In this document: positions 59,526-64,000 of the stretch, one piece after another | Layout of the letters: the number at the start of each line of letters is the position of its first letter | Position numbering within the stretch: position 1 is the first letter of the stretch | Assembly (NCBI GenBank): GCA_030544235.1 | Contig: CM060466.1 | Span: 22,115,575 to 22,179,574 of the forward strand | Source: Lepturacanthus savala | Taxonomy: Eukaryota > Chordata > Actinopteri > Scombriformes > Trichiuridae | Reading direction: 5' to 3' | DNA length: 64,000 nucleotides | The notes under the pieces: model-generated | The model's input: only the letters and a program-made list of their open reading frames with translations | Databases searched by the model: none | What the model was told of the DNA's origin: nothing | Translations under genes and position numbers: made by a program

Positions 59526-62500
59526 AGCATCTTATTGTCATGTTGTGTGCTTTATATATCTGGCCTAGAAAAAGAACAATAGTCAAAAAGAGATCATTGG
59601 TAAACAGATCCAGACGCACAGAATCCTCTCTGTCAGTATGCTGAGCAGGCGTGGCAAACAGCTTACTGACAACAGATCAAAGCCCAATGATCAATACACA
59701 ACCTGACCACCCATCTATCACCTCACTACCAGACAACTGGTGCAGGAAGTGACAGTGGGATCAATGAGGAAGTGAGGAAGAGAAAGATAAAGACAAGTCT
59801 GATGAAAAGCTGAGATAGGAAACAGGAGAGACACCGGAAAGGATAGGAGGTCAATAAGGACACAGTCCTGTCTGATATATTTCAAAATAAAGGTGTCGCC
59901 CTTTGTATGTCTTCAACATAAGTTGTCTGCAAGTTTGTCAGTGACTGATTCTCCGCAAATCCATTGCCATAATTTCATAATCTCTCTTGCATTTTGGCGA
60001 GACTGCAGCTCGATGATAAAGAGCTTCAGCGGGATGTTGGGGATTTAATTAAGGATTTCACTTCCTCTATTAAAAGGTTACAGTGGTGTGAGCTGAACTG
60101 AAACAATACAACTAGACAATGGATGTTAATTAGCGTGACAGACAGGCAACAGACAACACTGAACCAAAAGATGTCATAGACCATGGCTGTGAAATGCACA
60201 TTGCAAAGAAAGCGATAAATACACATCCAGAGATGCACACTCGGATGCAGTGGGTGAGGTGTTTTGCTTTGACCAGTGGGAAGAGTTCAGCTCTGTTTTT
60301 AAAAGCACAAACAGCTCACAGACATTTTAATCTTATACTCTAAATAGACAAATTCTTAGGTAGGTGAAATTATCCTAATGGCTGACATGAAGACATCTAA
60401 CATTTGTGCATTTTTGTGGTAAGGTACAGCTGTACAGCTGGTTAACTTGCCAAAAATTAACCCATTTAAGCACAGATTTTTTTTCAAAGATTTCATGCAT
60501 ATAATTATATCAGTAGAGTCACTAACAATCATGTTATGTATATATTTTTTTCATTTTGTGCACTAAAAATAGCATTTTAGTGGCTATTATAGTTGCACAA
60601 ATAGGCCCATAAACAAAAAATGATTTGTCTTCTCCATGTTCTCTGGGCAGGAGGCACTTGAAAACCTTTTGTCTATGTAGTATACTATCATGTCATTAGA
60701 AACAAAAGTTGTATCAGTACCATTTAGATTTTTTTTTTATTTTAAGTATAAAATGACAGTCATAGATTTAAAGGCTCATAAGCTTCAATTGCTTAAACAA
60801 TGTACCCAACTGCAACCAACACAAAGTTAATTTTCTGAAACTCAGTACAGTACGCTGTGACAAATATACACCTATGTGGTGACCCAGGACATCAGACTTG
60901 GTAAATATTTATAGCAAGACAAACCCTATCTGCAACACACAGTTCTTGTTCATTGCGTCCATGTGTCACCTTGTTAGGACAGAGGTTTGCTAAAAACATA
61001 TGTTGAAACAGATTGAGCAAGCGTGAACTTCCTTTATAGCTGCATTGTAAGCTACTTGCTGGCGTTGAAGCAACATGCACGTGTTAATTTGGTCTGTAAA
61101 CTTCCACAGCTGTAGCCATTGTTGTTATTCTCATCTCATCTGCTTCAGCCAATATTCCATGTTTAGAAGCAGATCACATTTTCATCATGTTAGTAAATAT
61201 TCCTCCAAATTTACTGGAATGCATTGCCATAACTTTGACTGTAAGTGTTGTGTGTGTATGTGTGTGTGAGTATCTGTGTTTGTATGAAACACAGAGAGGT
61301 TGGGAGCAGTGATCCAGAACTGAGCTACTCTGACAGCTTTTTTATTCAGACAACACAATCGGCGACCTAATTAAACAAACAGAAAGAGAACGAGGGGGAA
61401 CAAGAAGAAGAAAGAGAAAATGACAGATAGATAACCGGAAGAAAAACAAAGTGATCCTAGAGAAAAGGAAAGGATGGGTGGATTGATTGCAAGTGGGAAA
61501 AAACAAGTAGAAATGCTACTCAATGAAACAAAAAACTAAAACGACAGAGTACATGAGAAGCTCTAATGTAAAAAAAAACAAACAAAAAAACAATCAAGTG
61601 TTTTAAACACTGGCCTTGAGCAGCTAAAAAATGCTGGCTCAGATTTAAGGACAGAGAAAAGGGGAGCTTGTGGTAGCAGTGCTATTACAAGCTATTCACT
61701 TTATCCACTTTAAGAAGAAGAGGGCAGGGTCTGGACACTAATTATCGATAACAAGATAGACGGGCAGACAACAGAGCCTAGTCCAGACCCCCAGCACCAG
61801 ACCGGGGGAGATAACATATTGGAGAGAGATGCGAAAGAAGGGAGAGAGGGGAGAGAAGGAGAGAAAGTAAAAGAGGAAGTTGTCTATTTTATTTAATGAG
61901 AAAAGTTTTCAGACACCTCTGCAGAGACCAGTAAATTTACAGTAGCAGCAGTAACAGCTTGGTCTGTGCTCCCATGAACACAATGGGTCATGTTCACAGC
62001 CTTATTAAGCTAGTCAGGTCAGGTTGACTGCACAGTAAATAATCAGACAGTGTGTTTACATGCACAGTTTAAATCAAGCAATGCTTAAAATTGTGTTCTG
62101 GTGTCTAATCAGACTTCTGTCCTTGTCCAAGTTTACATGCAACAAAAACCAGAAAACCAGAAAAAGTTACTGACATATCTGTTTCTCTGAGCTTCTGCCA
62201 TGTTCCATGATTGTATTCTTCTTCTCCAGGCTTTTTAGGGTGTTTTTGTTCCGGGGTCATACGCCAGCACAAGGTGTGTGGAGCATACGCACATACATTG
62301 TCTAGTTTAAGTCTGATTAAGGTACAATCACATTATCTGGTTGTCTTAATCAGAATTGCAGGACTCTGATATTAACTGGAGTAATGTGTGTGATTAATCT
62401 GCTAATTACTTTTCTATTTATTTATTTTGTTGATTATATCTTTGGTCAATAAAGTAGCAAAAAGTGTGCATTGTGACAAGTAGCCATTACAAGTTTCAAG

Positions 62501-64000
62501 AAGTATCTCATTAACAATCCAATTCCAAGTAAGATAAAGAAAGGCAGAGACTTGGGCTAATCTAATATGATATGTTGTACCTTTGCGCATTGTCCTGTTA
62601 TTCAGCTCTGATATGTGGAAAATACCTATTAAGATATTGTTGAAAAAAGAAAAGAAAAGTATAGACATTGTCACATTTGAAAAGCTGAAACCAACAAATA
62701 TTTGGAATTGTCATCTGAAAGATGATTAAAACACAAATTCCAAGAATGTTTAGAAGAAGAAGAAGAGAAGTTTTTTTGTTTCCTGCAGGACACCAAAGTC
62801 AAACAAAATGACCCTGTCAAAATGAGAATGTGTCCTGTTGGTCACACTGACTCAGCTTCCTGACACTTGTATTTAAGGCATCATTTAGACTCAGTTTGAC
62901 AGACGGCACACAGCAGTCTGTGTACATAACACGGTCAGCGCCATTGTGACGGAAAAGGTTATCCCAGGTCATTTTCTAATGGAAATGCTTCTTAATACAA
63001 GCCTTTAATTTGATGAATATAACTTCAGCTCTCATTTCATCTCAGTTCATTTCAGCTTTGATGATGGCAACTTTTTGAGTGCTTGTGGCAATGGGATTAA
63101 TTCAAATAATTTGCATGTATGTGAGCTAGTGTTTTATATAGGCATGTGCATTAAAAATGTGTTTGATATTCCTGTAGATCCATGTTTATGTATACAACAA
63201 TGCACATAAGTGTGTATATTTGTGCAGAAGAATTTGTCTGTGTTTTGGTTGAAATCACACTCACCAGCTGTGTGAGATCATATGTTCTCAGTCCTGCCTG
63301 GCATGGAAATGATGAAAGAATCCTCCCGACATTAAGAGGAGTTGTTTGGAAATTAACCAGAGTTAATGACTGTCATCATGAAAGGAAGAGCTAGAAGATC
63401 ACACACATGCGCACACACACGCAACACTGTCCCACCAGTGACAATCAAGGACACATCCCTGCCAGGCCGACATGACTATCCTGTAACTATCTGCCTGTAA
63501 GAGGCGACTGCTAATGAACAGAAACATCATTTGTTCATGCTGAGACCCTCCCTCTGTCTTATCCTCTTTCTCTCTTTCATACACACATGCACATACACAT
63601 TCAAGTGCCTTTCTCCCTTGAGCTCACTGACAAGCAGTGGCTATAAATCGTATGCACAACAGGCTTTCACTCACTTATCCATATACAGTACATTCTGTTA
63701 ATATGCATTTACATATTCCTCATCAAGCTTGTTTGTGTTTTTTTTTTGCATGAATACTCAAATATCGTCGGCAGCAGAACACACTTAAGTAATTTTCTCT
63801 CCAAATGATGCTTTTCACTGCCGTGTTATTACCTCAGACAGTTCCACTATGTTGACGACATTGTACATGTGTCCCAGTGCTGTGGCCTATTTAAGATGTT
63901 ACAGACTCCACCAGTAAGGTGCTTGAAATCTTTTTATAGCAACATTCTCGATGCTAATGTGAGAATATTACATTATGTTACATTTCAAGCTGGAGGCAAA

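Larger units (their letters stand above)
54100..64000. other. upstream flank or long-isoform intron, no supported exon
   Basis: About 10 kb of AT-rich sequence upstream of the short-isoform promoter. If a long EF-hand isoform exists, this is part of its first introns. It holds a SINE-like copy, a dispersed repeat relic, a near-palindromic RFX X-box and small GA/CA tracts. No reliable exon was found. Confidence 0.5.

Overview
This is a stretch of vertebrate nuclear DNA, most likely from a spiny-rayed (percomorph) teleost fish. The evidence is small phase-consistent exons with GT/AG boundaries, large AT-rich introns, many CA/GT microsatellites, and repeat types that I recognise as common in teleost genomes. 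No prokaryotic, phage, CRISPR or plasmid-like features are present.

The main gene is on the minus strand: rab11fip4, encoding Rab11 family-interacting protein 4, a class II FIP. I could place 13 coding exons from 53439 down to 28728. Every junction keeps frame, and the model sums to 1659 nt (552 residues plus stop). It covers the acidic/serine-rich middle, a CxxC segment, the long coiled coil and the C-terminal Rab11-binding domain. The first exon found (53362-53439) is not the EF-hand start of the long mammalian protein. It has an own-promoter-like context and would give a short form without EF hands. No EF-hand exon was found in the window; any such exons probably lie beyond 64000.

Downstream of rab11fip4, on the same strand, is a second small gene (about 21.1-25.1 kb). 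It has a noncoding first exon in a GC-rich promoter-like patch, a large coding exon, and two small conserved-looking exons rich in Trp, Pro and acidic residues. I cannot name its family. It is the best candidate for something poorly described, though it looks like an ordinary vertebrate gene.

Layout: 1-21.1 kb holds repeats and no supported gene. 21.1-25.1 kb is the small gene. 25.1-26.3 kb is a short spacer. 26.3-28.7 kb is the probable rab11fip4 3' UTR. 28.7-43 kb holds coding exons 13 to 2. 43-53.4 kb is a large intron. 53.3-54.1 kb is the short-isoform first exon and promoter-like region. 54.1-64 kb is upstream or long-isoform intron sequence.

The repeats include a TTAA-flanked piggyBac-like MITE (8.1 kb), a TTAA-flanked fold-back MITE (50.7 kb), a multi-copy palindromic element (29.6-30.1 kb), a LINE 3' tail abutting a tRNA-SINE tail (35.1-35.5 kb), two further tRNA-derived SINE-like copies, and long microsatellites. 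Assignment to known repeat families is from memory of teleost repeats and has not been searched.
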